Below are positions 1 to 7,985 of a DNA stretch of 64,000 bases, in pieces. The stretch is taken from assembly GCA_020633955.1 (NCBI GenBank), contig JACKCP010000013.1:15165-79164 (forward strand), in the 5' to 3' direction. The notes under the pieces were generated by a model. The model ran no database searches. It worked only from the letters and a program-made list of their open reading frames with translations, and had not been told where the DNA came from. The first letter of the stretch is position 1. Every line of letters starts with the position of its first letter. This DNA comes from Desulfobacteraceae bacterium. GTDB lineage: Bacteria; Desulfobacterota; Desulfobacteria; Desulfobacterales; JACKCP01. The position numbers and the translations under genes are program-made.

Positions 1-1
1 C

Positions 2-334
2 CGTGTTGCTTCAAGTGACGGTTCAATAATTTTGGATGAGGAAATCCTCATAAAAAATACATCTTTATTATTTGGATTTTCAGATGCAAAATTTAATTCA
101 ATAAAGTCAAAATATTCAAAAATTAACTCAAGTCATTATTATGCGGTGCTTAACTGCTCTCCGTCAGATGATACAGCCCATATAAAGAAGCAATACAGGA
201 AGCTAGTCAGCGAATATCATCCAGACAAGATAGTATCTAAGGGACTTCCAGATGAATTTGTTGAATTGGCCAATGAAAAATTCAGAGAAATTCAGGAAGC
301 ATATGAAGCTGTATCAAAAGAAAGAAATTTATAA
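2..334 (+). CDS. DjlA-type co-chaperone, C-terminal part (gene cut by window start)
   Basis: The reading frame is open from the first bases of the window, so the start lies upstream. The visible part begins with the end of a TerB-like helical segment (residues like ASSDGSIILDEEILIKN, typical of the TerB acidic repeat). A C-terminal J domain follows: YYAVLNCSPSDDTAHIKKQYR, then the HPD tripeptide in SEYHPDKI, then the conserved GLPDEFVELANEKFREIQEAY tail. TerB followed by J domain is the DjlA/TerB-DnaJ arrangement, which stimulates DnaK ATPase. The missing N-terminus would show whether it has the membrane anchor of true DjlA. The family call is firm; the exact partner is inferred. Confidence 0.85.
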   Translation, partial: RVASSDGSIILDEEILIKNTSLLFGFSDAKFNSIKSKYSKINSSHYYAVLNCSPSDDTAHIKKQYRKLVSEYHPDKIVSKGLPDEFVELANEKFREIQEAYEAVSKERNL

Positions 335-375
335 AACTCATCTCTATTTTTTTTAATTTATGTTTGGATTTTAGT

Positions 376-2274
376 ATGAAATTTAAATTACACCGTAATT
401 TTTATATAATTTTTTTATCTGATCTGATTTTAATATGCATTTCCCTGTTTGGAGCATTTAAAATCAGGTATGATTACGGACTGAATTTTAGTCTTGTTCA
501 GTCTTTTTACTGGCTTCTTCCTCTTGCATTTGTAACAAAAATATTTTTTTTCTATTTCTTTGATCTATATAAGGGGATGTGGCGTTATACCAGCACGAAA
601 GATCTTTTTAATATTTTAAAAGCCTCAACATTATCAAGTCTTTTTTTTGTGGTTATTATTCTTTTCACAACAAGGTTTGAAGGATTGTCGAGATCTGTTT
701 TTTTTGTTGACTGGTGTCTTACCATTCTTCTGATTTCGGGATCAAGGCTTTCAATAAGATTTTTTTTCAATTATATCGGAGAGGGGAGCAGCGCAAGAGA
801 TTTTTTTGCGTATTTTGTTTCTCCAAAAAATAAAAAAAAGCTCAAAAAAACTATTATAATAGGAGCTGGTGACTGTGGTGAGAAAATTTACCGTGAGATA
901 AGGGATAACCACAGTCTCGACTATAAGGTTATAGGTTTTTTAGATGACAGCCCTGCAAAGACAGGAAGAAAAATTCACGGACTTCCAGTGTTTGGATTGA
1001 GTTCAGAAATCAAAAAATTTGTTGATAATGCAGGGGTTGAGGAGGTTATAATTGCAATTCCATCGGCAAACTCATCTGAAGTAAGAAGAATAGTTGATCT
1101 TTGCAAGGAGACTGATGCAAGATATAAAATAGTTCCAAGCTTTGTTGAACTGATAAACGGAAATGTCTCAATAAAATCCATAAGAAACGTTGAATACAGA
1201 GATTTGCTGGGAAGAAAGCCTGTTAAGCTTGATGCTGAAAAAATCGGTGGATATATCGGTGGAAAGGTTGTTCTTGTTACAGGAGCTGGCGGCTCAATAG
1301 GAAGTGGTCTGTGCAGTCAGATTCTTAAGTACAGCCCAAAGGAGCTTATTTTATTTGAAAGAGCTGAAAATCCATTATATGAAATAGACCTTGAATTAAA
1401 AAAGGCATTTCCAGGCAAAACAATAGTGCCTGTACTTGGAGATATTCAGGAAAAAGATGATCTGTATAAAGTTTTTTCCTCAAGAAGGCCTGAAATAGTA
1501 TTTCATGCTGCTGCATATAAACAGGTCCCAATGCTTGAAGTCTATCCGTGGAAGGCTGTTAAGAATAATATTTTTGGCACGATGAATATTGTCGACATTG
1601 CCTGTGAGTTCAATTGTGAAAAATTTGTTTTTGTCTCAACCGACAAGGCTGTAAATCCGGCAAATGTAATGGGAGCATCTAAAAGGGTATGTGAGATTAT
1701 AGTACAGAATAAAAATAGAAAAACAAAATCAAAAACAGTTTTTTTAACTGTAAGATTTGGAAATGTCATCGGCAGTGCCGGAAGTGTTATCCCCCTGTTT
1801 AAAAAACAGATAAGAAACGGCGGTCCTGTTACAGTCACCCATCCGGAAATAATAAGATACTTTATGCTTATTCCTGAGGCATGTCAGCTTATACTTCAGG
1901 CCGGAGCAATGGGAAATGGCGGTGAGATTTTTGTTCTGGATATGGGTGAGCCTGTTAAAATAGATGAGATGGCAAGGGATCTGATACGCTTTTCAGGCTT
2001 TGAACCTGATGTTGATATAAAAATTGAATATGTTGGTCTGAGGCCAGGTGAAAAATTATATGAAGAACTTTTGACAGAGGGCGAGGATGTTATGCCAACT
2101 GATCATCGAAAAATAATGGTTTTGAAAAGCCGTGAATTTGAGTTCTCAGGCATAACAGATAATCTTGAAGAGCTAAGAAAATATGCTGAAATGAAAAAAG
2201 ATGAAGACATAAAAAAAATGCTGAAAGTTATTGTTCCTGAATATGTGTCACCTTTTTTTGAACATAAGAATTAA
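376..2274 (+). CDS. Membrane-anchored nucleoside-diphosphate sugar 4,6-dehydratase (PglF/CapD/WbpM type)
   Basis: About 632 residues, the usual size of the family. Four hydrophobic segments fill the first ~140 residues. A first Rossmann-like segment (IIIGAGDCGEKI) follows, and near residue 300 an extended SDR domain with the nucleotide-binding motif VTGAGGSIGSGL. The active-site region reads STDKAVNPANVMGASKR, where Met replaces the usual SDR Tyr, as is normal in this subfamily. Such enzymes convert UDP-GlcNAc-type sugars to 4-keto-6-deoxy sugars for O-antigen, capsule or glycan synthesis at the inner membrane. I prefer the ATG at 376, with a weak GGA-containing site upstream, over the TTG at 364. 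The stop codon abuts a repeat fragment. The exact sugar product is not deducible, and no glycan neighbours are seen downstream. Confidence 0.88.
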   Translation: MKFKLHRNFYIIFLSDLILICISLFGAFKIRYDYGLNFSLVQSFYWLLPLAFVTKIFFFYFFDLYKGMWRYTSTKDLFNILKASTLSSLFFVVIILFTTRFEGLSRSVFFVDWCLTILLISGSRLSIRFFFNYIGEGSSARDFFAYFVSPKNKKKLKKTIIIGAGDCGEKIYREIRDNHSLDYKVIGFLDDSPAKTGRKIHGLPVFGLSSEIKKFVDNAGVEEVIIAIPSANSSEVRRIVDLCKETDARYKIVPSFVELINGNVSIKSIRNVEYRDLLGRKPVKLDAEKIGGYIGGKVVLVTGAGGSIGSGLCSQILKYSPKELILFERAENPLYEIDLELKKAFPGKTIVPVLGDIQEKDDLYKVFSSRRPEIVFHAAAYKQVPMLEVYPWKAVKNNIFGTMNIVDIACEFNCEKFVFVSTDKAVNPANVMGASKRVCEIIVQNKNRKTKSKTVFLTVRFGNVIGSAGSVIPLFKKQIRNGGPVTVTHPEIIRYFMLIPEACQLILQAGAMGNGGEIFVLDMGEPVKIDEMARDLIRFSGFEPDVDIKIEYVGLRPGEKLYEELLTEGEDVMPTDHRKIMVLKSREFEFSGITDNLEELRKYAEMKKDEDIKKMLKVIVPEYVSPFFEHKN

Positions 2275-2360
2275 ACTGTTCAGTTTTAATTGAAAGGGCT
2301 GCTTGTATCTTTCTGGGTCTGATTTTTCCGCCGCCAAAAGCTTTCCGACAGGTTTTCAGA
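2271..2360 (+). repeat. Family A repeat, truncated copy A5
   Basis: The segment starts with an AAACTGTTCAGTTTT end and continues GGGCTGCTTG..TCTTTCTGGGTCTGAT. This matches the left end of the copy at 46706 (CTGTTCAGTT ... GTGCTGC ... CTTTATGAGTCTAAT). A CCGCCGCCAAAAGC remnant follows. The right end is missing or too eroded to see. The left end overlaps the stop codon of the preceding dehydratase gene. Confidence 0.5.
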
Positions 2361-2394
2361 TGAATTCAGGAATTGATTTAAAAATTAAAAAACA

Positions 2395-2421
2395 TGCCAG
2401 GTTTTTTTATTAAACCTGGCA
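2395..2421 (-). terminator. Rho-independent terminator of gatB
   Basis: A perfect 10-bp stem, TGCCAGGTTT / AAACCTGGCA, encloses a 7-nt loop. Read on the minus strand it is followed by TGTTTTTTAATTTTT. It lies about 30 bp downstream of the gatB stop and also separates gatB from the convergent dehydratase gene. Confidence 0.85.
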
Positions 2422-2452
2422 CAATTAATACAAGATACGATTGTTGGTTTTT

Positions 2453-3886
2453 TCACCCAAGTTTTTTTGCAATCATTGGGTTGACAAGTTTTGGGTTTGC
2501 CTTGCCCTTTGTTTCTTTCATAACCTGCCCCATGAAAAAGCTGATAAGTTTTTTGTTTCCGGCCTTGTATTTTTCAACCTCATCCGGGTTTGATGCAAGA
2601 ATTTTATCAACAACAGCCTCAAGCTCTCCTTCATCTGAAACCTGCTCAAGACCTTTATCTTTAATTATCTGGCTTGGGGATTTTTTTGTATTCAATGAAT
2701 CTGAAAAAATTTCCTTTGCAGTTTTATCATTTACCTTTCCCTCTTTAATTGCAGTCAGGATTTCTGCAACAAATTCAGGAGAAATTTCTGATTTATCTGC
2801 TTCAATTCCGTTTTCCCTCAGATATGATAAAAAAGTTCCTAAAAGCCAGTTTGCAGTTAATTTTGAATCTTGAACAATATTTGCACATGTCTCAAAAAAC
2901 TCTGATAACTCCCTGGATGATGTAAGGGTTTCTGCCTGCTGTTCTGAGATTTTAAGTTCATTTATGAATCTGTTTTTTTTCTGTTCAGGTAATTCCGGGA
3001 GCTTTTGTTTAAGCTCATTTTCCCATTCGTCGTTTATTTCAACAGGAACAAGATCAGGGTCTGGGAAATATCTGTAGTCGTGTGCCTCTTCTTTGCCCCT
3101 CATTGAAAAGGTTTTAAACTTGTCTGGATTCCAGAGTCTTGTTTCCTGAACTACAGATTGTCCGTCTTCAATAAGTGCAATTTGCCTTGCAATTTCATGC
3201 TCAATTCCGTTTTCAACATGTCTGAAGGAGTTTAAATTTTTAATTTCTGTTCTTGTTCCCAGTTTATCACTGCCTTTTGGTCTGACAGAAACATTGGCAT
3301 CACATCTGAAGCTTCCTTCTTCCATGTTACCGTCAGTTATCTGAAGGTATTTAACAATTGCATGGAGCTGTCTTAAATAGTTACCGGCTTCTCTTGCTGA
3401 TCTAAGATCTGGTTCACTGACTATTTCTATAAGTGGAGTTCCTGCTCTATTCAGGTCAACATAGCTTACTGGCATTGATGAATCATGAATAAGCTTTCCT
3501 GCATCTTCTTCCATATGTATTCTTGTTATGCCTATTCGTTTTTTATCTCCAGTTATATCAGATTCAATTTCAAGATATCCTGAAAGTGCAAGTGGAAGTT
3601 CAAACTGTGATATCTGATATCCTTTTGGCAGGTCGGGATAAAAATAATTTTTTCTTGCAAAGACAGATTTTTTTTGTACCTGGCAATTGGTTGCAAGGGA
3701 TGCCATTATAGCAAATTCCACTGCCTTTTTATTCAGTACTGGAAGTACGCCTGGCATTCCAAGACATACAGGGCAGGTTGATTCATTTGGACTGCTTCCG
3801 AATTTTGCAGGGCAGCTGCAGAATATTTTTGTATTTGTTTTAAGCTGTACATGAACTTCAAGACCTATGACAGGTTCAAATTCCAT
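2453..3886 (-). CDS. gatB: Asp-tRNA(Asn)/Glu-tRNA(Gln) amidotransferase subunit B
   Basis: The 477-residue protein begins MEFEPVIGLEVHVQLKTNTK, the GatB signature. It continues with the zinc-site cysteines (FCSCPAKF ... CPVCLGMPG), the GIEHEIARQ and DYRYFPDPDL motifs, and a C-terminal YqeY-like tail ending NPKLVNPMIAKKLG. GatB is the tRNA-binding kinase subunit of GatCAB, which amidates misacylated Glu-tRNA(Gln) or Asp-tRNA(Asn). No gatA or gatC is adjacent. A clear AAGGA site lies 6 nt before the ATG at 3886. Length and motifs are intact. Confidence 0.97.
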   Translation of the reverse strand: MEFEPVIGLEVHVQLKTNTKIFCSCPAKFGSSPNESTCPVCLGMPGVLPVLNKKAVEFAIMASLATNCQVQKKSVFARKNYFYPDLPKGYQISQFELPLALSGYLEIESDITGDKKRIGITRIHMEEDAGKLIHDSSMPVSYVDLNRAGTPLIEIVSEPDLRSAREAGNYLRQLHAIVKYLQITDGNMEEGSFRCDANVSVRPKGSDKLGTRTEIKNLNSFRHVENGIEHEIARQIALIEDGQSVVQETRLWNPDKFKTFSMRGKEEAHDYRYFPDPDLVPVEINDEWENELKQKLPELPEQKKNRFINELKISEQQAETLTSSRELSEFFETCANIVQDSKLTANWLLGTFLSYLRENGIEADKSEISPEFVAEILTAIKEGKVNDKTAKEIFSDSLNTKKSPSQIIKDKGLEQVSDEGELEAVVDKILASNPDEVEKYKAGNKKLISFFMGQVMKETKGKANPKLVNPMIAKKLG

Positions 3887-4057
3887 TTTTAATCCTTAAA
3901 TTATTGATAATATTTTGGGTTAAACTTAATAAAGACTGATTGTTCTGCAATCTTTTACTGTTAAGAAAAAGGTTTTTCTAGTTTCAAATATTATTTTAAA
4001 AAAGAGGTGTCAATACAAAAGCCCTTGTTAAGGGTTTTTACCTGAAATTGAATACTT

Positions 4058-4200
4058 GGCTGCTGGACGAAAACGACCTTTTTTGTCCATTCTAAAGTCA
4101 GGTCAAAATTTAATTCTCAAAATACTTAATGTATTCCTGCTGTTAAATTTTTCATCTTCCGTAACTGAACAAAAAATTCTCGCTTTCGGGCAATCACTAG
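4058..4200 (-). repeat. Family B long-hairpin repeat, copy B1
   Basis: The best preserved B copy. Its outer arms pair CGAAAACGACCTTTTTTGT (from about 4067) with ACAAAAAATTCTCGCTTTCG (ending about 4188). Its inner arms pair AAAATTTAATTCTCAAAATAC with GTATTCCTGCTGTTAAATTTTT around a short centre. It is the reverse complement of the B part at 46836-46957 and ends in CAATCACTAG. Confidence 0.75.
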
Positions 4201-4335
4201 TTATAAATCCTGAATTGAGCGGCGTTCAAGTTTGATGTATTTAAGGCAATTGTATAAGCTTATATTTTTGCCATGTTTGATGTAATTTAAAGTATAAGAT
4301 GCGGCAAAATATGAAACTCTCAACTCAGGTTATAA
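4201..4335. mobile_element. MITE-like palindromic element, unrelated to families A and B
   Basis: The ends are near-complementary: TTATAAATCCTGAATTGAG (4201-4219) against CTCAACTCAGGTTATAA (4319-4335), with one mismatch and a 2-nt bulge. Inside is a nested hairpin, GGCAA-TTG-TATAAGCTTATA-TTT-TTGCC (4245-4272). It is flanked by a direct repeat, GTTTGATGTA(A)TTTAA. There is no coding capacity. Only one copy is seen here, and target duplications are not clear beyond the TA-rich borders. The structure is visible; mobility is inferred. Confidence 0.45.
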
Positions 4336-4574
4336 AAAATTCTGGTATAATTTCTACAATGATTTTTGTTTTGATATTAATAGTTTTTTAATTCTCTAAA
4401 TTTGCAATATTTTATAAGCTTTTATTTTTAATATAACTGTTTTGATTTATAGTATATATTTGTATTAATCATATTTAGATATTTGGCTTGGATCCAAATA
4501 TCAGGTTGTAAGTTTTATCCATTGCCTGTAATTACTTGAAAAATTAATTGGGAAATTATGAAACGGGAATTTAG

Positions 4575-4760
4575 ATGGAATATTTTTTTAGTTTAATTGG
4601 TATGGTTCTGGTTGTGGAAGGTCTGATTTATTCTCTTTTTCCTTCTGGATTAAAAAAACTGGTCATAATTCTTCTTTCAATGGAGGAAAAACAGGTTAGA
4701 AACCTTGGTTTATTTTTTATGCTTACAGGTACTTTTATTGTATGGGCTGCAAACACTTGA
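4575..4760 (+). CDS. DUF2065 (YjeT-like) small inner-membrane protein
   Basis: The 61-residue protein has two hydrophobic segments (IGMVLVVEGLIYSLFPSG and LGLFFMLTGTFIVWA) joined by a short polar loop, MEEKQVRNLG. This is the layout and size of the DUF2065/YjeT family: a helix, an EG(L) motif, FP, then the R-x-(L/I)G-L-x-x-M-x-x-G helix. Its function is unknown. It stands alone, with repeats upstream and a carD promoter downstream, so no operon partner hints at a role. The ATG has no strong ribosome-binding site. Confidence 0.75.
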   Translation: MEYFFSLIGMVLVVEGLIYSLFPSGLKKLVIILLSMEEKQVRNLGLFFMLTGTFIVWAANT

Positions 4761-4804
4761 TTTTGAATATATATAAAAAACAGAAACTTATTTTTTTAAG
4801 TTAC

Positions 4805-4833
4805 TTGATATCATTTCCTTAGTGTGCTATAAA
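4805..4833 (+). promoter_or_regulatory. Sigma70-type promoter of carD
   Basis: TTGATA (4805-4810), a 17-bp spacer and TATAAA (4828-4833). It lies about 45 bp upstream of the carD ATG, and no other gene could use it. Confidence 0.6.
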
Positions 4834-4879
4834 TACTCTTTCGTAAATTAATTTTAAACCAAAATTAAATGGTGGCAAA

Positions 4880-5410
4880 ATGGAAGAAAAAGAGATGGTT
4901 CAGGTTTCATCAAAAAGTTTTTCCGTAGGGGATCTTGCTGTGTACCCTGCTCATGGCGTTGGACGTATTGAGTCAATTGAGACAAAGGAAATTGGAGGGA
5001 CAAAGCAGGATTTTTATATTTTAAAAATTCTTGAAAACGGTATGGTAATTATGATTCCCACAGCAAATGTCAAATCAGTTGGCCTCAGGGAAGTAATTGC
5101 AGAAGATGATATTCCAAAAATATATGAAGTAATGCAAAATACTGATTCAATGCCTGGGGACAGCCAGACCTGGAACCGTAGATACAGAGAGTATATGGAC
5201 AAGCTGAAAACCGGCTCTATCTATGATGTTGCTGAAGTTTTCAGAGATCTTTTTCTTTTAAGAATTACAAAAGATCTTTCCTTTGGTGAAAGAAAGCTTC
5301 TTGATACAGCTCAAAGTCTTCTTCTAAAAGAGCTTTGTCTTGCAAGAAATGCAGATGAAAAAACAATGATGTCGGAAATTGAAAAACTTTTTTCAAATGA
5401 AAAAAAATAG
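4880..5410 (+). CDS. carD: CarD/CdnL-family RNA polymerase-binding regulator
   Basis: The 176-residue protein has an N-terminal RNAP-interaction (Tudor-like) domain with FSVGDLAVYPAHGVGRIESIE and YILKILENGMVIMIPTAN. An all-helical C-terminal domain follows, including RYREYMDKL and GERKLLDTAQSLL. CarD/CdnL proteins bind the RNAP beta subunit and stabilise open promoter complexes, especially at rRNA promoters. The gene is monocistronic or reads into rluD 48 bp downstream. The start is ATG with GGTGG 5 nt upstream, and a good promoter precedes it. Confidence 0.93.
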   Translation: MEEKEMVQVSSKSFSVGDLAVYPAHGVGRIESIETKEIGGTKQDFYILKILENGMVIMIPTANVKSVGLREVIAEDDIPKIYEVMQNTDSMPGDSQTWNRRYREYMDKLKTGSIYDVAEVFRDLFLLRITKDLSFGERKLLDTAQSLLLKELCLARNADEKTMMSEIEKLFSNEKK

Positions 5411-5458
5411 TCTTGAAAAGATGAATATTTAAGACTTGCTCAAACAGGTTTTTCTCCC

Positions 5459-6445
5459 ATGGTAAATATTGATACTGGAGCCTTATCAGGCCGAGAGTTT
5501 GAGCTGATAGTTTCGGAGAAAGATTCTAAAAAAAGACTTGATGTTTTTTTGAGTGCTCACTTGGACTGCTCAAGAAATTTTGCATCAAATCTTGTGCTTG
5601 AAAAAAATATTATTGTTAACAATAAAGATGTAAAGCCTTCCTATAAAGTTAAATCAGAAGACAAAGTTTGCGGCCGGATTCCAGAAGTCCGGCCCATTTA
5701 TGCAGAACCAGAAAAAATCAGTTTAAACATAATATTTGAAGATGAGCATATTGCGGTTATAAACAAGCCTCCTGGCATGGTTGTTCACCCTTCTCCAGGG
5801 CATTCAGGCAATACTCTTGTTAACGCACTTTTATATCATTTTGAAAATGTTGACTTTCCAAAAGACTCTTTGCGACCAGGGATTGTACACAGGCTTGATA
5901 AAGATACAAGCGGAGCTATTGTTATCGCTAAAAACCCAAGGGCCTTAGAAAGGCTTGGACAGTCTTTTAAAGAAAGAACAGTAAATAAAAAATATCTTGC
6001 TTTTGTTCATGGAGTTCCTGCAGCAAAAGGCATAATTGAAAAACCTGTAGGGAGGCATTTGACAGAAAGAAAAAAAATGTCTGTAAACTCTAAAAATGGA
6101 AGATATGCACTTACTTATTTTAATCTTGTAAGGAGTTTTGAAGACATATCTCTAGTCGAAGCAGATATCAAAACAGGGCGTACCCATCAGATTAGGGTTC
6201 ATTTTTCTTCTGAAGGTTTTCCTCTGATTGGCGATGAAATTTACGGTTTCAAACATCCAATGAAACATTTGGGAGATAAAACCAGGGTGGTTGTAAAAAA
6301 ATATGTAAAACGTCAGATGCTTCATTCTGCCTATATTTCTTTTTTACATCCAATCACAGGAGAAGCTCTTGAATTTGAGGCACCTTTTTTTGATGACATG
6401 AAAAGTATGCTTTATGAACTTGAACGTTTGCAGGAGGTGTTTTGA
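5459..6445 (+). CDS. rluD: RluD-family 23S rRNA pseudouridine synthase
   Basis: The 328-residue protein has an N-terminal S4 RNA-binding domain (RLDVFLSAHLDCSRNFASNLV ... SYKVKSEDKV) and an RluA-type catalytic domain. The catalytic loop is GIVHRLDKDTSG, with the nucleophilic Asp near residue 144. The later motifs IKTGRTHQIRVHF and QMLHSAYISFLHP are present. RluD-type enzymes make pseudouridines in helix 69 of 23S rRNA; the exact sites here are inferred. It overlaps cutA by four bases (TTGA), which suggests translational coupling. Confidence 0.9.
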   Translation: MVNIDTGALSGREFELIVSEKDSKKRLDVFLSAHLDCSRNFASNLVLEKNIIVNNKDVKPSYKVKSEDKVCGRIPEVRPIYAEPEKISLNIIFEDEHIAVINKPPGMVVHPSPGHSGNTLVNALLYHFENVDFPKDSLRPGIVHRLDKDTSGAIVIAKNPRALERLGQSFKERTVNKKYLAFVHGVPAAKGIIEKPVGRHLTERKKMSVNSKNGRYALTYFNLVRSFEDISLVEADIKTGRTHQIRVHFSSEGFPLIGDEIYGFKHPMKHLGDKTRVVVKKYVKRQMLHSAYISFLHPITGEALEFEAPFFDDMKSMLYELERLQEVF

Positions 6446-6759
6446 AGGCGAAAATTGTTTATATCACTGCAAAAAATAATGATGAAGCGCAATTTATTGC
6501 AATGGATCTTGTAAACCAGAATCTTGCTGCCTGTGTTAATATTATTGGGACAATTAATTCGTTTTATAAGTGGAACAATAAAGTTGAAAATAATTTTGAA
6601 GTTGCTCTTATTGCAAAAACTACCTCAGAGAATGAAAGTGATTTGATTGAGCATGTAAAAAAAATTCATTCCTATGAAGTGCCATGTATAATTTCCTTTG
6701 ATATTTCTTCCGGGAACAGTGAGTTTGTAAAATGGATATTTGATAGTATTGCAAACTGA
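6442..6759 (+). CDS. cutA: CutA1 divalent-cation tolerance protein
   Basis: The 105-residue protein has the CutA1 landmarks: VYITAKNNDEAQFIAMDLVN, LAACVNIIGTINSFYKWNNK, a VALIAKT strand and IHSYEVPCII. CutA1 forms a stable trimer linked to copper and divalent-metal tolerance, though its molecular role is unclear. The TTG start at 6442 overlaps the rluD stop and is preceded by a strong AGGAGG site about 5 nt upstream, so the unusual start codon is well supported. Confidence 0.93.
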   Translation: MKAKIVYITAKNNDEAQFIAMDLVNQNLAACVNIIGTINSFYKWNNKVENNFEVALIAKTTSENESDLIEHVKKIHSYEVPCIISFDISSGNSEFVKWIFDSIAN

Positions 6760-6921
6760 TTTCCATATGAGAAAAAATATTTTTCTATAAGTGTTCTGCT
6801 TAAACTTACTGTAACGCTGGTGGAATTTTTCATAAACTTGATTTTTTAGTTTTATGTTGAACAGGCGGTCTTGATATTGTTAAAAATAATTTTTTTATAT
6901 GATTGTATTTAAAAAATAAAT

Positions 6922-6949
6922 TTGACACCTTATAAAACGCTGTTAGATT
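6922..6949 (+). promoter_or_regulatory. Candidate promoter of the IscA-like gene
   Basis: TTGACA (6922-6927), a 16-bp spacer and TAGATT (6944-6949), about 105 bp before the ATG at 7056. The rest of the gap (6760-7055) is AT-rich with nothing else recognisable. Confidence 0.45.
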
Positions 6950-7055
6950 CTTCTTATTGCATGAAATGTTCATGTAAGCCTAAAATTTTTTAATAAGAAA
7001 AAGGTTTTAACGGGTAAGTTTATTTTTTTAATAAAATTATAATCAGGAGAAACTA

Positions 7056-7364
7056 ATGTTTAATGTGAGTGATAAAGCACAGGCAGAAATTGCTGCATAT
7101 TTTGCAGATAAAGAACTCAAACCCCTGAGGGTTTTTCTTCATCCAGGCGGATGTGCTGGCCCCGAACTTTTAATGGCTATTGATGAAAAAAAGGATGGAG
7201 ATGAAACTTTTAAAGTAAATGGAATTGATTTTCTGATTGAAAAGAAACTATTAGAAGATGTAAGTCCTGTTGAAATTGATTATATAGAAACAGGCTTTAC
7301 AATTAAATCATCCCTTAAGGTGCATGGCGGTTGTTCTGGATGCTGTGGAAGCTGTGGATCATAA
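7056..7364 (+). CDS. IscA/HesB-like protein with cysteine-rich tail
   Basis: The 102-residue protein resembles A-type iron-sulfur carriers of the HesB fold: LRVFLHPGGCAGPELLMAIDE, then IDFLIEKKLLEDVSPVEIDYIETGFTIKS. The first cysteine (C33) sits in GGCAGPEL. The usual C-terminal CGCG pair is expanded to GGCSGCCGSCGS, with Cys at 93, 96, 97 and 100. Short proteins of this kind are common in Desulfobacterota and are annotated IscA/HesB-family. It stands alone, with its own promoter and terminator and no isc or suf genes around. Cluster binding is inferred from the cysteines. Confidence 0.8.
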   Translation: MFNVSDKAQAEIAAYFADKELKPLRVFLHPGGCAGPELLMAIDEKKDGDETFKVNGIDFLIEKKLLEDVSPVEIDYIETGFTIKSSLKVHGGCSGCCGSCGS

Positions 7365-7392
7365 AAAAAACTAAGCAGTCAGCTTGATTTAG

Positions 7393-7426
7393 AAAATACC
7401 TTCTTAAAAATTAAGAAGGTATTTTT
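7393..7426. terminator. Bidirectional terminator between IscA-like gene and 7464-7883 gene
   Basis: AAAATACCTTCTTAA pairs with TTAAGAAGGTATTTT around a 3-nt loop and is followed by T residues on the plus strand. The A-run on the left gives a U tract on the minus strand as well, so it can serve both convergent genes. Confidence 0.85.
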
Positions 7427-7463
7427 ATCTGGAATAGATACTTTAAAAAAATTATGCAACAAA

Positions 7464-7883
7464 TCATAAAAGATGTTTTTTTACTTCTTTATGAACACAA
7501 TTGTAAATATCTGCATCATCACCATAAATATCTATTATATCCCTGTGATTGATAAGATCTTCAATGATAAAGGCTGTAAGGTACAGAGATACAAAATTCG
7601 GATTTGATACTATACTTCTGATAGGTGCGATTTTGTAATCTATGTCAAAGTCATCAGCCTTTGAAAGATCTTCAAGGCAGGCCTGAATCTGTTTCTGCAG
7701 TCCGTTTTTATTGTTTGTTTCAATCAGGTCCTTTTCAATGAGCTTCATTGATATTGAGTTGCTCAGATTCTCGGATTTTTCTTTAAGCTGGTATATCATC
7801 TGTTGTTTTTCACGCTCTCTTGAAGATTCTATTTTTGAAAGAATCTGGGATTCACGTGAGCTTGGTCTGAAATTTTTCGCCAT
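7464..7883 (-). CDS. Conserved-looking protein of unknown function
   Basis: The 139-residue protein is not recognised. The N-terminal half is a charged predicted helix or coiled coil (SREREKQQMIYQLKEKSENLSN). The C-terminal half is mixed, with IRSIVSNPNFVSLYLTAFIIEDLI and IDIYGDDADIYNCVHKEVKKHL. It has no signal peptide and no membrane segment. It follows recJ on the same strand after about 100 bp and ends at a good terminator, so it may be the last gene of a recJ transcript. The reading frame is clean and the ATG is preceded by a GGGAA stretch. Real gene likely; function not assigned. Confidence 0.7.
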   Translation of the reverse strand: MAKNFRPSSRESQILSKIESSREREKQQMIYQLKEKSENLSNSISMKLIEKDLIETNNKNGLQKQIQACLEDLSKADDFDIDYKIAPIRSIVSNPNFVSLYLTAFIIEDLINHRDIIDIYGDDADIYNCVHKEVKKHLL

Positions 7884-7985
7884 TATATTCCCTTTCTGTT
7901 TTTGTGGTCGGGAAAATATTTCGATTTTACATACATTATATAAAAAACTAAAAGCAAGTAAAATTTTATATTAAATTTTTATTAA

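Larger units (their letters stand above)
3887..4574. other. Long intergenic region holding two palindromic elements
   Basis: This is a 688-bp gap between divergent gatB and the DUF2065 gene. From left to right it holds: a small CCCTT-GTT-AAGGG hairpin followed by TTTTT near 4022-4039, with no gene to terminate on the plus strand; family B copy B1 (4058-4200); a separate MITE-like palindrome (4201-4335); and about 240 bp of AT-rich sequence (4336-4574) in which I see no gene or clear promoter. Confidence 0.7.

Noticed and set aside
2394..2873. 159-codon plus-strand frame opposite gatB
   Set aside because: It is a shadow of a certain gene, and it begins in the gatB terminator hairpin.
4022..4039. 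CCCTT-GTT-AAGGG hairpin followed by TTTTT
   Set aside because: A terminator-like shape with a short stem and no plus-strand gene upstream to terminate; left as part of the intergenic description.
6760..6900. Possible further family B copy (TGTTGAACAGGCGG and T-rich stretches)
   Set aside because: Only a short GAACAG match; the order of B modules cannot be followed.
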